Shown here one piece after another: positions 52,503-60,675 of a stretch of 64,000 nucleotides of DNA (within the stretch, counting starts at the first letter, position 1; each line of letters begins with the position of its first letter). The stretch comes from Orbus sasakiae (GTDB lineage Bacteria; Pseudomonadota; Gammaproteobacteria; Enterobacterales; Orbaceae), in contig NZ_BAABHY010000003.1 in the NCBI RefSeq assembly GCF_039542345.1, positions 1-64,000 of the forward strand, in the 5' to 3' direction. Below the pieces are notes generated by a model. The model saw nothing but the letters and a program-made list of their open reading frames with translations. It did no database searches and was not told where the DNA came from. Made by a program: the position numbers and the translations under genes.

Positions 52503-53042
52503 ATGGCGAAACTGCATGATTACTACAATGCACAGGTAGTAAATAAACTGCAAGAACAGTTTGGCTACAAATCTGTCATGCAAGTCCCTCGGATCGAAAA
52601 GATCACCTTGAATATGGGTGTGGGTGAAGCAATTACTGATAAGAAATTATTAGATAATGCGGTTGCAGATTTAGCTGCAATCAGTGGTCAAAAACCACTT
52701 GTCACTAAAGCACGCAAATCAGTTGCTGGTTTTAAAATCCGTCAAGGGTATCCTATTGGTTGTAAAGTGACTCTACGTGGCGAGCGTATGTGGGAGTTCT
52801 TTGAGCGTTTAGTCTATATTGCATTACCTCGTACTCGAGATTTCCGTGGTTTAAGCGCGAAATCTTTTGACGGTCGTGGTAATTACAGTATGGGTATTCG
52901 TGAGCAGATCGTTTTCCCTGAAATCGACTACGATAAAGTTGATCGTGTTCGTGGTTTAGATATTACTATCACCACTACAGCACAATCAGATGAAGAAGGC
53001 CGTGCATTATTGTCAGCCTTTAACTTCCCATTTCGTAAGTAA
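52503..53042 (+). CDS. rplE: 50S ribosomal protein L5
   Basis: 179 residues from ATG 52503 (GGAG 9 nt upstream); the start at 52491 lies too close to the rplX stop. M-A-K-L-H-D-Y-Y start, I-T-L-N-M-G-V-G-E-A near 35 and R-T-R-D-F-R-G-L near 112. Binds 5S rRNA. In E. coli the start of this gene is the S8 repression site. Confidence 0.98.
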   Translation: MAKLHDYYNAQVVNKLQEQFGYKSVMQVPRIEKITLNMGVGEAITDKKLLDNAVADLAAISGQKPLVTKARKSVAGFKIRQGYPIGCKVTLRGERMWEFFERLVYIALPRTRDFRGLSAKSFDGRGNYSMGIREQIVFPEIDYDKVDRVRGLDITITTTAQSDEEGRALLSAFNFPFRK

Positions 53043-53056
53043 GGTAGGGTAAACTA

Positions 53057-53362
53057 ATGGCTAAACAATCAATGATTGAGCGTGATAAAAAACGCGTAAA
53101 GCTAGCAAATAGATACTTTGCAAAGCGTCAAGAATTAAAAGCGATTATTTCTTCTGTTGATGCAACAGACGAAGATCGTTGGAATGCGGTGCTTAAACTG
53201 CAAACGCTTCCTCGAGATTCTAGTCCATCACGTCAACGTAACCGTTGTCGTCAAACGGGTCGTCCACATGGCGTCCTTCGTAAGTTTGGTCTAAGCCGTA
53301 TTAAGGTTCGTGAAGCTGCTATGCGCGGCGAAATCCCGGGTCTTAAAAAGGCAAGTTGGTAA
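53057..53362 (+). CDS. rpsN: 30S ribosomal protein S14
   Basis: 101 residues, the long zinc-free type: no C-x-x-C pair, one R-Q-R-N-R-C-R-Q-T-G-R-P-H-G segment near 60 and the C-terminal K-A-S-W. 30S head protein. Confidence 0.99.
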   Translation: MAKQSMIERDKKRVKLANRYFAKRQELKAIISSVDATDEDRWNAVLKLQTLPRDSSPSRQRNRCRQTGRPHGVLRKFGLSRIKVREAAMRGEIPGLKKASW

Positions 53363-53379
53363 TCAGAGGAGTGTTATAG

Positions 53380-53772
53380 ATGAGCATGCAAGATCCTATC
53401 GCAGATATGTTGACCCGAGTTCGTAATGGTCAAGCTGCGAACAAAGTTGCGGTCACCATGCCTTCCTCTAAGTTAAAAGTGGCTATTGCCAACGTGCTAA
53501 AAGAAGAAGGTTATATTGAAGACTACAAAATTATAGGCGACACTAAACCTGAATTGGAAATTACTTTAAAATATTTCCAAGGTAAGGCAGTCGTAGAAAC
53601 TATTAAACGTGTTAGCCGTCCTGGTTTACGTATTTATAAACGTAAAGACGAATTACCAAAAGTAATGGCAGGATTAGGTATCGCGGTTATTTCTACTTCT
53701 AAAGGTGTTATGACTGATCGAGCAGCACGCCAAGCAGGTCTTGGTGGTGAAATTATCTGCTACGTAGCGTAA
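53380..53772 (+). CDS. rpsH: 30S ribosomal protein S8
   Basis: 130 residues. M-Q-D-P-I-A-D-M-L-T-R-V-R-N-G-Q start and S-T-S-K-G-V-M-T-D-R-A-A-R near 108. Central 16S binder and translational repressor of the spc operon. Confidence 0.99.
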   Translation: MSMQDPIADMLTRVRNGQAANKVAVTMPSSKLKVAIANVLKEEGYIEDYKIIGDTKPELEITLKYFQGKAVVETIKRVSRPGLRIYKRKDELPKVMAGLGIAVISTSKGVMTDRAARQAGLGGEIICYVA

Positions 53773-53783
53773 GGGAGAAAAAA

Positions 53784-54317
53784 ATGTCTCGTGTTGCTAA
53801 AGCACCTGTCGTTGTTCCTGCTGGCGTAGAGGTAAAACTCAACGGTCAGGAAATTACGATTAAAGGTAAAAATGGCGAGTTATCTCGTTCAATTAACAAC
53901 GCTGTTGTAATTAGTCAAGAAGATGGTGTAATTAAATTTGCTCCACGTGAAGGCGCTGCTGATGCTTGGGCTCAAGCAGGTACAGCTAGAGCATTGATTA
54001 ATTCAATGGTGATTGGTGTTACTGAAGGATTTACTAAAAAACTTCAGCTCGTTGGTGTTGGTTATCGTGCACAGCTTAAAGGTAATGCTGTTGGTTTATC
54101 TCTTGGGTTTTCACACCCGATTGAACACAAATTACCTGCAGGTGTGACCGCTGAATGTCCTACTCAAACTGAAATCATCCTGAAAAGTGCTGATAAACAG
54201 TTAATCGGACAAGTAGCAGCAGATATCCGCTCTTATCGTCGTCCTGAACCTTATAAAGGTAAAGGTGTTCGTTACGCAGACGAAGTCGTGCGTACTAAAG
54301 AAGCTAAGAAGAAGTAA
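53784..54317 (+). CDS. rplF: 50S ribosomal protein L6
   Basis: 177 residues. Two tandem L6 folds; the second has the signature P-E-P-Y-K-G-K-G-V-R-Y near residue 155. Located by the GTPase-associated region. Confidence 0.99.
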   Translation: MSRVAKAPVVVPAGVEVKLNGQEITIKGKNGELSRSINNAVVISQEDGVIKFAPREGAADAWAQAGTARALINSMVIGVTEGFTKKLQLVGVGYRAQLKGNAVGLSLGFSHPIEHKLPAGVTAECPTQTEIILKSADKQLIGQVAADIRSYRRPEPYKGKGVRYADEVVRTKEAKKK

Positions 54318-54326
54318 GGTAACACT

Positions 54327-54680
54327 ATGGATAAGAAATCAGCTCGTATCCGTCGTGCCACAAAGGCTCGTAGTAAAATGCGTGAGTTATTGGCAACTCG
54401 TCTTGTTGTCCACCGTACTCCACGTCATATCTACGCGCAAATTATTGCACCAAACGGATCTGAAGTACTGGCAGCAGCTTCTACATTAGAAAAAGCTATC
54501 AGTGAAAATTTAAAATATACCGGAAACATAGATGCTGCTAAAGCTGTAGGTAAAGCTATTGCTGAACGCGCGCTGGCAAAAGACATCAAAGATGTATCTT
54601 TTGACCGTTCTGGTTTCCAATATCATGGTCGAGTTCAGGCGCTAGCAGATGCTGCTCGCGAAGCTGGCCTACAGTTCTAA
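54327..54680 (+). CDS. rplR: 50S ribosomal protein L18
   Basis: 117 residues. K-S-A-R-I-R-R-A-T-K start, R-L-V-V-H-R-T-P-R-H-I-Y-A-Q near 25, D-R-S-G-F-Q-Y-H-G-R near 95. Binds 5S rRNA with L5. Confidence 0.99.
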   Translation: MDKKSARIRRATKARSKMRELLATRLVVHRTPRHIYAQIIAPNGSEVLAAASTLEKAISENLKYTGNIDAAKAVGKAIAERALAKDIKDVSFDRSGFQYHGRVQALADAAREAGLQF

Positions 54681-54694
54681 GGTAGGAGTTAAAG

Positions 54695-55195
54695 ATGTCA
54701 AACATCGAAAAACAAGCTGGTGAACTGCAGGAAAAACTAATCGCAGTTAACCGCGTTTCAAAAACTGTTAAAGGTGGCCGAATTTTTAGTTTTTCTGCAC
54801 TAACAGTGGTTGGTGACGGTAATGGTCGTGTCGGTTTTGGTTATGGTAAAGCTCGTGAAGTGCCAGCTGCTATCCAAAAAGCGATGGAAAAAGCACGCCG
54901 TAATATGATTAACGTAGCATTAAATAACGATACTTTACAGCATCCAGTTAAAGGGGCTCATACAGGTTCTCGTGTTTATATGCAACCAGCGTCAGAAGGT
55001 ACTGGTATTATTGCTGGTGGTGCAATGCGTGCCGTTCTTGAAGTTGCCGGTGTTCGCAACGTTCTTGCTAAAGCATATGGTTCTACAAACCCAATTAATG
55101 TGGTTCGTGCAACTATTGATGGATTAGAAAATATGAAATCACCAGAAATGGTCGCTGCAAAACGTGGTAAAACCGTCGACGAAATTTTGGGGTAA
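54695..55195 (+). CDS. rpsE: 30S ribosomal protein S5
   Basis: 166 residues. S5 dsRBD-like domain with V-N-R-V-S-K-T-V-K-G-G-R near 18 (spectinomycin loop), G-F-G-Y-G-K-A-R-E-V-P near 48. Also part of the mRNA entry helicase. Confidence 0.99.
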   Translation: MSNIEKQAGELQEKLIAVNRVSKTVKGGRIFSFSALTVVGDGNGRVGFGYGKAREVPAAIQKAMEKARRNMINVALNNDTLQHPVKGAHTGSRVYMQPASEGTGIIAGGAMRAVLEVAGVRNVLAKAYGSTNPINVVRATIDGLENMKSPEMVAAKRGKTVDEILG

Positions 55196-55201
55196 CTAGC
55201 C

Positions 55202-55381
55202 ATGGCAAAAACGATTAAAATTACACAAACTCGTAGTTCTATTGGTCGCTTACCGAAGCATAAAGCTACGTTACGTGGTTTAGGATTACGTGGAATTGGT
55301 CATACTGTTGAGCGTGAGGATACTCCTGCGATGCGCGGTATGGTTAACCAAGTATATTACATGGTTAAAGTTGAGGAGTAA
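55202..55381 (+). CDS. rpmD: 50S ribosomal protein L30
   Basis: 59 residues, short and easily missed: M-A-K-T-I-K-I-T-Q-T-R-S-S-I-G-R-L-P-K start and L-G-I-G-H-T-V-E-like segment I-G-H-T-V-E-R-E-D near 33. Length equals E. coli L30. Sits in its normal place between rpsE and rplO. Confidence 0.97.
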   Translation: MAKTIKITQTRSSIGRLPKHKATLRGLGLRGIGHTVEREDTPAMRGMVNQVYYMVKVEE

Positions 55382-55387
55382 TAAGTT

Positions 55388-55822
55388 ATGCGTTTAAATA
55401 CTTTATCTCCTGCTGATGGTTCAAAGCATGCATCTAAACGTCTAGGCCGAGGTATCGGTTCTGGTTTAGGTAAAACAGGTGGTCGTGGTGTTAAAGGTCA
55501 AAATTCTCGTTCAGGCGGCGGTGTACGTCGTGGTTTCGAGGGTGGTCAAATGCCATTGTATCGTCGTTTACCAAAATTCGGTTTTACTTCGCGAAAATCA
55601 TTAGTCACTACAGAAGTTCGTCTTTCAGATTTAATGAAAGTTGAAGGTGATGTTGTTGATCTAAATTCGCTTAAAGCCGCAAACATTATTAGTGCACAAA
55701 TTGAATTCGCGAAAATTATGTTAGCAGGTGAAATTAGCAAACCGGTAACAGTTCGTGGTATGCGTGTAACTAAAGGTGCTAAAGCTGCTATTGAAGCTGC
55801 TGGCGGAAAAATCGAGGAATAA
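55388..55822 (+). CDS. rplO: 50S ribosomal protein L15
   Basis: 144 residues. Glycine-rich N-terminus (R-L-G-R-G-I-G-S-G-L-G-K-T-G-G-R-G) that penetrates 23S rRNA, then K-P-V-T-V-R-G-M-R-V-T-K-G-A near the end. Followed 8 bp later by secY. Confidence 0.99.
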   Translation: MRLNTLSPADGSKHASKRLGRGIGSGLGKTGGRGVKGQNSRSGGGVRRGFEGGQMPLYRRLPKFGFTSRKSLVTTEVRLSDLMKVEGDVVDLNSLKAANIISAQIEFAKIMLAGEISKPVTVRGMRVTKGAKAAIEAAGGKIEE

Positions 55823-55830
55823 TTAGAAAG

Positions 55831-57174
55831 ATGGCAAAGCAACCAGGATTAGATTTCCAAAGTACAAGAGGCGGAAGTGGTGAGCTAAAAAGACGTTTAT
55901 TATTTGTTCTTTTAGCCCTTATTGTTTTCCGTATTGGTTCTTTTATTCCGGTTCCTGGTATCGATACTGAGGCATTGACCAAATTACTTTCACAAGCTGC
56001 AAGTGATAATGGCATTATTGGCATGTTCAATATGTTCTCAGGCGGTGCGTTAAGCCGAGCTTCAATTTTTGCATTAGGCATCATGCCGTATATTTCTGCA
56101 TCTATTATCGTGCAGTTATTAACGGCAATTAGTCCTAAACTTGCAGAGTTGAAAAAAGAAGGTGAGTCAGGCCGTAAAAAAATCAGTCAATACACTCGTT
56201 ATGGTACATTAGTACTTGCGATTGTACAGGCTGTTGGTATTGCGACAGGATTGCCTCAGATTCCAGGATTTGGTCAAGTTGTTATTAATCCTGGTTTCTC
56301 TTTCTATTTTATCGCCTCAGTAAGTTTAGTTACTGGTACTATGTTTCTTATGTGGCTAGGTGAACAAATCACCGAGCGGGGTGTTGGTAATGGTATCTCA
56401 ATTATTATCTTTGCAGGTATCGTTGCTGGACTTCCTCACGCTATCGGGGAAACCATTGAACAAGCTCGTTCAGGACAATTGCATCCACTTATTTTATTAG
56501 TTGTTGCTGCATTAGTTATCGGTATTACTTACTTTGTTGTATTTGTTGAACGTGGTCAACGACGTATTGTTGTTAACTATGCGCAACGTCAGCAAGGTCG
56601 CCGAGTTTATGCTGCACAAAGTACTCATTTACCATTGAAGATAAATATGGCTGGTGTTATTCCTGCTATTTTTGCTTCAACAATTGTTATGCTACCAGCA
56701 ATGATGGCATCATGGTTGCAAGGTGATGGGCAAGGTTGGCGTTATATTTTTGTTGTAATTGGACAGTATTTTTCACATGATCAGCCGTTGTATCTTATTT
56801 TTTATGCAGCAGCGATTATTTTCTTCTGTTTCTTCTATACAGCATTAGTATTTAATCCTCGTGAAACAGCTGACCAACTAAAAAAATCAGGTGCATTTAT
56901 TCCAGGAATTCGTCCAGGTGAACAAACTGCGAAGTATATTGATAAAGTCATGACTCGTTTAACACTTGTTGGTGCTTTATATATTACCTTTGTTTGTTTA
57001 GTTCCAATGTTTATGACTTCAGCGATGAAAGTTCCAGTCCAGTTTGGTGGAACATCGTTATTAATCGTTGTCGTAGTAATCATGGATTTTATGGCACAAG
57101 TACAGACTCTAATGATGCCAAATCGTTATGAGTCAGTTTTAAAGAAAGCGAATCTTAAAGGCTATGGTCGTTAA
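55831..57174 (+). CDS. secY: Preprotein translocase subunit SecY
   Basis: 447 residues, ten membrane segments. Plug and first helix region near 20-75 (R-I-G-S-F-I-P-V-P-G-I-D), the conserved cytoplasmic loop Y-A-Q-R-Q-Q-G-R-R near 250 and N-P-R-E-T-A-D-Q-L-K-K-S-G near 345, where SecA and ribosomes dock. Channel of the Sec translocon. Confidence 0.99.
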   Translation: MAKQPGLDFQSTRGGSGELKRRLLFVLLALIVFRIGSFIPVPGIDTEALTKLLSQAASDNGIIGMFNMFSGGALSRASIFALGIMPYISASIIVQLLTAISPKLAELKKEGESGRKKISQYTRYGTLVLAIVQAVGIATGLPQIPGFGQVVINPGFSFYFIASVSLVTGTMFLMWLGEQITERGVGNGISIIIFAGIVAGLPHAIGETIEQARSGQLHPLILLVVAALVIGITYFVVFVERGQRRIVVNYAQRQQGRRVYAAQSTHLPLKINMAGVIPAIFASTIVMLPAMMASWLQGDGQGWRYIFVVIGQYFSHDQPLYLIFYAAAIIFFCFFYTALVFNPRETADQLKKSGAFIPGIRPGEQTAKYIDKVMTRLTLVGALYITFVCLVPMFMTSAMKVPVQFGGTSLLIVVVVIMDFMAQVQTLMMPNRYESVLKKANLKGYGR

Positions 57175-57200
57175 GATCGCCCGAAGTTACGGAGAATAAA

Positions 57201-57314
57201 ATGAAAGTTCGTGCTTCAGTCAAGAAATTATGTAGAAATTGCAAAATCATCAAACGTAATGGCGTAGTTCGCGTTATTTGTATTGAAGGTAAGCATAAAC
57301 AACGTCAAGGTTAA
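57201..57314 (+). CDS. rpmJ: 50S ribosomal protein L36, zinc-binding form
   Basis: 37 residues: M-K-V-R-A-S-V-K-K-L-C-R-N-C-K start and ending K-H-K-Q-R-Q-G. Zn ligands C11, C14, C27 and H32 all present, so this is the zinc (C+) form. GGAG 8 nt upstream. It is one residue shorter than E. coli L36. Last gene of the spc operon. Confidence 0.97.
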   Translation: MKVRASVKKLCRNCKIIKRNGVVRVICIEGKHKQRQG

Positions 57315-57338
57315 TTAATTTACCTTTAAGTTGTACTT

Positions 57339-57367
57339 TTTACATATTTTACTTGCCAAAGTATAGT
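57339..57367 (+). promoter_or_regulatory. Candidate alpha operon promoter
   Basis: TTTACA (57339-57344), 17-bp spacer, TATAGT (57362-57367). The expected start, about 57373-57375, falls inside the left arm of the terminator hairpin just downstream, so transcripts starting here would lack the complete hairpin. Confidence 0.5.
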
Positions 57368-57370
57368 AAA

Positions 57371-57397
57371 GCTGGCTAGAATAGCCAGCCTATAATT
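57371..57397 (+). terminator. spc operon terminator
   Basis: 8-bp stem GCTGGCTA / TAGCCAGC with a GAA loop (57371-57389), then CTATAATTTTT. Lies 56 bp after rpmJ and before the alpha leader. Confidence 0.75.
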
Positions 57398-57400
57398 TTT

Positions 57401-57510
57401 GTGGTCCCTTTATTTGAGTATCCTGAAAACGGGCTTTTCAGAATAAAGGTGACTAAATTATATTTTATTTAAGACATAGGAGTGCATAGTGGCCCGTATC
57501 GCAGGCATTA
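57401..57510 (+). promoter_or_regulatory. Alpha operon ribosome binding site (S4-binding pseudoknot)
   Basis: The sequence TTTGAGTATCCTGAAAACGG, the hairpin CTGAAAA-CGGGC-TTTTCAG, and AGGAGTGCATAGTGG at the rpsM start match the enteric alpha mRNA leader (Rfam Alpha_RBS type). In E. coli this folds as a nested pseudoknot that S4 traps to repress rpsM, rpsK, rpsD and rplQ. S4 is encoded in the operon here. Confidence 0.88.
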
Positions 57511-57845
57511 ACATTCCTGATCAACAACATGCAGTTATTGCTTTACAAGCGATTTATGGCATCGGTAGTACCCGTGCTAAAGTCATCTGTGAAGCTGCTG
57601 GTATCCCAGAGCATGTGAAGATCAGAGAACTATCTGAAGATCAGATTGAACAGTTACGTGAACAAGTTGCAAAATTTACCGTAGAAGGTGATTTGCGCCG
57701 TGAAGTGACTATGAGTATCAAGCGTTTATTAGACCTTGGTTGTTATCGTGGTATACGTCATCGCCGTGGACTTCCAGTTCGTGGTCAACGTACAAAGACT
57801 AACGCTCGTACCCGCAAGGGCCCGCGTAAGCCTATCAAGAAATAA
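57489..57845 (+). CDS. rpsM: 30S ribosomal protein S13
   Basis: 118 residues with a GTG start, as in E. coli, inside the S4-binding leader; AGGAG precedes it. A-R-I-A-G-I-N-I-P start, helix-two-turn-helix domain and basic tail R-G-Q-R-T-K-T-N-A-R-T-R-K-G near 95, contacting P-site tRNA. First gene of the alpha operon. Confidence 0.99.
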   Translation: MARIAGINIPDQQHAVIALQAIYGIGSTRAKVICEAAGIPEHVKIRELSEDQIEQLREQVAKFTVEGDLRREVTMSIKRLLDLGCYRGIRHRRGLPVRGQRTKTNARTRKGPRKPIKK

Positions 57846-57860
57846 TCGGGGTAATTAAGA

Positions 57861-58250
57861 ATGGCAAAGACACCTGTTCGTACACGTAAACGTGTAAAAA
57901 AACAAGTTTCTGATGGTATCGCTCATGTTCATGCATCTTTTAACAATACAATCGTAACAATTACCGATCGTCAAGGTAATGCGTTAGGTTGGGCAACCGC
58001 TGGTGGTTCTGGATTCCGTGGCTCACGTAAGTCAACTCCATTTGCAGCACAAGTTGCAGCAGAACGTTGTGCTGAAGCTGTAAAAGAATATGGAATTAAG
58101 AATCTAGAAGTTATGGTAAAAGGACCTGGTCCGGGTCGTGAGTCAACAATTCGCGCATTAAATGCAGCGGGTTATCGCATCACTAATATTACTGATGTTA
58201 CTCCGATTCCTCATAACGGTTGTCGTCCACCAAAGAAACGTCGTGTTTAA
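57861..58250 (+). CDS. rpsK: 30S ribosomal protein S11
   Basis: 129 residues. H-V-H-A-S-F-N-N-T-I-V-T-I-T-D near 22 and G-P-G-P-G-R-E-S-T near 92; the conserved N-G-C-R-P-P-K-K-R near the end. 30S platform protein. Confidence 0.99.
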   Translation: MAKTPVRTRKRVKKQVSDGIAHVHASFNNTIVTITDRQGNALGWATAGGSGFRGSRKSTPFAAQVAAERCAEAVKEYGIKNLEVMVKGPGPGRESTIRALNAAGYRITNITDVTPIPHNGCRPPKKRRV

Positions 58251-58284
58251 TCACTTGGCGTTTTAGGATTATTGGAGAAAGAAA

Positions 58285-58905
58285 ATGGCAAGATATTTGG
58301 GACCAAAACTCAAATTAAGTCGTCGTGAAGGTACTGATTTATTTTTAAAATCAGGCGTTCGCGCGGTAGATAGTAAATGTAAGCTAGAACAAGCTCCTGG
58401 TCAGCATGGTGCGCGTAAACCGCGTTTATCTGATTATGGTGTTCAGCTACGTGAAAAACAAAAAGTTCGTCGTATTTATGGGATTTTAGAAAAACAATTC
58501 CGTAACTATTATAAAGCCGCAGCTCGAATTAAAGGTAACACAGGTGAAAACCTTCTTAACCTTTTAGAATGTCGCTTAGATAACGTTGTTTATCGTATGG
58601 GATTTGGTGCAACTCGCGCTGAAGCTCGTCAATTAGTCAGTCATAAAGCAGTACTTGTTAATGGCCGTGTTGTTAATATCGCATCTTACCAAGTTTCACC
58701 TGAAGATGTGGTTAGTGTTCGTGAAAAAGCGAAAAAACAAGCACGTGTTAAAGCCGCTTTAGAATTATCTGAACAACGTGAAAAACCAACTTGGTTAGAA
58801 GTTGATGCCAGTAAAATGGAAGGTGTATTTAAACGTATGCCTGAACGCTCAGATTTATCTGCGGACATCAATGAACATTTGATTGTCGAACTTTACTCTA
58901 AGTAA
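58285..58905 (+). CDS. rpsD: 30S ribosomal protein S4 (autoregulator of the alpha operon)
   Basis: 206 residues. A-R-Y-L-G-P-K-L-K-L-S-R-R-E-G start; S4 RNA-binding domain L-D-N-V-V-Y-R-M-G-F-G-A-T-R-A-E-A-R near 100. The zinc cysteines of some S4 proteins are absent, as in E. coli. Initiates 30S assembly and binds the leader before rpsM. Confidence 0.99.
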   Translation: MARYLGPKLKLSRREGTDLFLKSGVRAVDSKCKLEQAPGQHGARKPRLSDYGVQLREKQKVRRIYGILEKQFRNYYKAAARIKGNTGENLLNLLECRLDNVVYRMGFGATRAEARQLVSHKAVLVNGRVVNIASYQVSPEDVVSVREKAKKQARVKAALELSEQREKPTWLEVDASKMEGVFKRMPERSDLSADINEHLIVELYSK

Positions 58906-58930
58906 AGTTTAGTACTTAAGAGAGGACACA

Positions 58931-59920
58931 ATGCAGGGTTCTGTAACAGAGTTTTTAAAACCTCACCTAGTTGATGTTGTTCAATACAATCAAACACACG
59001 CAAAAGTGACTTTAGAGCCACTTGAGCGTGGTTTTGGTCACACACTAGGCAATGCACTGCGCCGTATTTTATTGTCATCAATGCCGGGATGTGCTGTAAC
59101 GGAAGTTGAGATTGATGGTGTGTTGCATGAATACAGTACTAAAGAAGGCGTCCAGGAGGATGTGCTTGATATTCTGTTAAATCTTAAAAAATTAGCAGTC
59201 AAAGTACATTCTAAAGATGATGTAATGTTAACTCTGAATAAATCAGGAGCAGGTGTTGTTACTGCAAGTGATATTATTCATGATGGTGATGTTGAGATCG
59301 TCAATCCGGATCTTGTGATTTGTCATCTTACTGATGCTAATGCTTCAATTAGTATGCGTATTCGTGTACAAAGAGGTCGTGGATACGTTCCTGCTTCTGC
59401 TCGTGTACGTACAGAAGACGAAGAACGTCCAATTGGTCGTCTACTTGTTGATGCATGTTTCAGTCCAATCGACAGAATAGCCTATTCTGTAGAAGCAGCG
59501 CGTGTTGAACAACGTACGGATTTAGATAAATTAGTTATCGATATGGAAACTAACGGTACTATTGATCCAGAAGAGTCAATTCGTCGTGCATCTACAATTT
59601 TGGCTGAACAGCTTGAAGCTTTTGTTGACTTACGTGATGTTCGTCAACCAGAAGTTAAAGAAGACAAACCAGAATTTGATCCAATTCTACTACGTCCAGT
59701 AGATGATTTGGAATTAACCGTTCGTTCTGCAAACTGTCTAAAAGCAGAAGCAGTTCATTACATTGGTGATTTAGTACAACGTACTGAAGTTGAGTTATTA
59801 AAAACCCCTAATCTTGGTAAGAAATCGCTTACTGAAATTAAGGATGTGCTCGCTTCTCGTGGTTTATCTCTTGGTATGCGCCTTGAGAATTGGCCACCGG
59901 CAAGTATTGTTGAAGACTAA
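58931..59920 (+). CDS. rpoA: RNA polymerase alpha subunit
   Basis: 329 residues. N-terminal dimerisation domain (G-F-G-H-T-L-G-N-A-L-R-R-I-L-L-S-S near 35), linker near 235-250, C-terminal domain (about 250-329) with N-C-L-K-A-E near 268 and L-G-K-K-S-L-T-E-I near 295 that binds UP elements and activators. Confidence 0.99.
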   Translation: MQGSVTEFLKPHLVDVVQYNQTHAKVTLEPLERGFGHTLGNALRRILLSSMPGCAVTEVEIDGVLHEYSTKEGVQEDVLDILLNLKKLAVKVHSKDDVMLTLNKSGAGVVTASDIIHDGDVEIVNPDLVICHLTDANASISMRIRVQRGRGYVPASARVRTEDEERPIGRLLVDACFSPIDRIAYSVEAARVEQRTDLDKLVIDMETNGTIDPEESIRRASTILAEQLEAFVDLRDVRQPEVKEDKPEFDPILLRPVDDLELTVRSANCLKAEAVHYIGDLVQRTEVELLKTPNLGKKSLTEIKDVLASRGLSLGMRLENWPPASIVED

Positions 59921-59948
59921 TTAAAGTTTATATAAGAAGGATAAAGTT

Positions 59949-60335
59949 ATGCGCCATCGTAAAAGTGGTCGTCAACTGAATCGTAATAGCAGTCATCGTC
60001 AAGCTATGTTTCGTAATATGACAAGTTCGCTTGTTGAACACGAAATTATCAAGACAACTTTACCTAAGGCTAAAGAGCTGCGTCGAGTAGTTGAACCGTT
60101 AATTACGTTAGCCAAAAGCGATAGTGTGGCTAATCGTCGTTTGGCTTTTGCTCGTATCCGTAATGCGGATGCAGTAAAAAAATTATTTTCAGATTTAGGT
60201 CCGCGTTTCGCAAACCGTCCTGGTGGATATGTTCGCATACTAAAATGTGGCTTCCGTGCTGGTGATAATGCACCAATGGCTTATATTGAATTAGTTGATC
60301 GTCCTGCTGTTGAAGCAGAAGCATCTGCTGAATAA
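59949..60335 (+). CDS. rplQ: 50S ribosomal protein L17
   Basis: 128 residues. M-R-H-R-K-S-G-R-Q-L-N-R-N-S-S-H-R start and I-K-T-T-L-P-K-A-K-E-L-R near 35. Last gene of the alpha operon; terminator 18 bp downstream. Confidence 0.99.
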   Translation: MRHRKSGRQLNRNSSHRQAMFRNMTSSLVEHEIIKTTLPKAKELRRVVEPLITLAKSDSVANRRLAFARIRNADAVKKLFSDLGPRFANRPGGYVRILKCGFRAGDNAPMAYIELVDRPAVEAEASAE

Positions 60336-60353
60336 ATATTCTAGTATGTAATA

Positions 60354-60381
60354 AAAAACCGACTTAATGTCGGTTTTTTTA
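60354..60381. terminator. Bidirectional terminator after rplQ and slyX
   Basis: AAAAAACCGAC / GTCGGTTTTTT with a TTAAT loop, symmetrical with A-run and T-run, serving the alpha operon on one strand and slyX on the other. Confidence 0.93.
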
Positions 60382-60459
60382 TAACAATAATATACTCAGT
60401 TGCTCTATTTTATTCTGTGCCAGTTTATATTTTTCTATATAACCATTTTGCCAATGATT

Positions 60460-60675
60460 TTAATAATGTGGCGGAGGGGTTTCTTCAGACATACTCGCAA
60501 TATTTGATGTATGCGTGGCTTGTAACTTTTTAGATACTAATGTTAGTTGTTCTTTTAATTTAGCCATTTCTGACTGCAATTGAATAACCATTTGATTCAG
60601 TTCTTCAATTGTCATTTCTTGAAAGCTTATTTTAGTTTCCAATTGTTCGATCTGTCTTTCTATTAACTTATTCAT
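60460..60675 (-). CDS. slyX: SlyX family protein
   Basis: 71 residues from ATG 60675 (M-N-K-L-I-E-R-Q). Coiled coil over most of its length (I-E-Q-L-E-T-K-I-S-F-Q-E-M-T-I-E-E-L) and the hallmark C-terminus E-E-T-P-P-P-H-Y. The role is unknown; in E. coli it lies close to slyD. An extended frame to 60714 has no better start signal. Confidence 0.95.
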   Translation of the reverse strand: MNKLIERQIEQLETKISFQEMTIEELNQMVIQLQSEMAKLKEQLTLVSKKLQATHTSNIASMSEETPPPHY

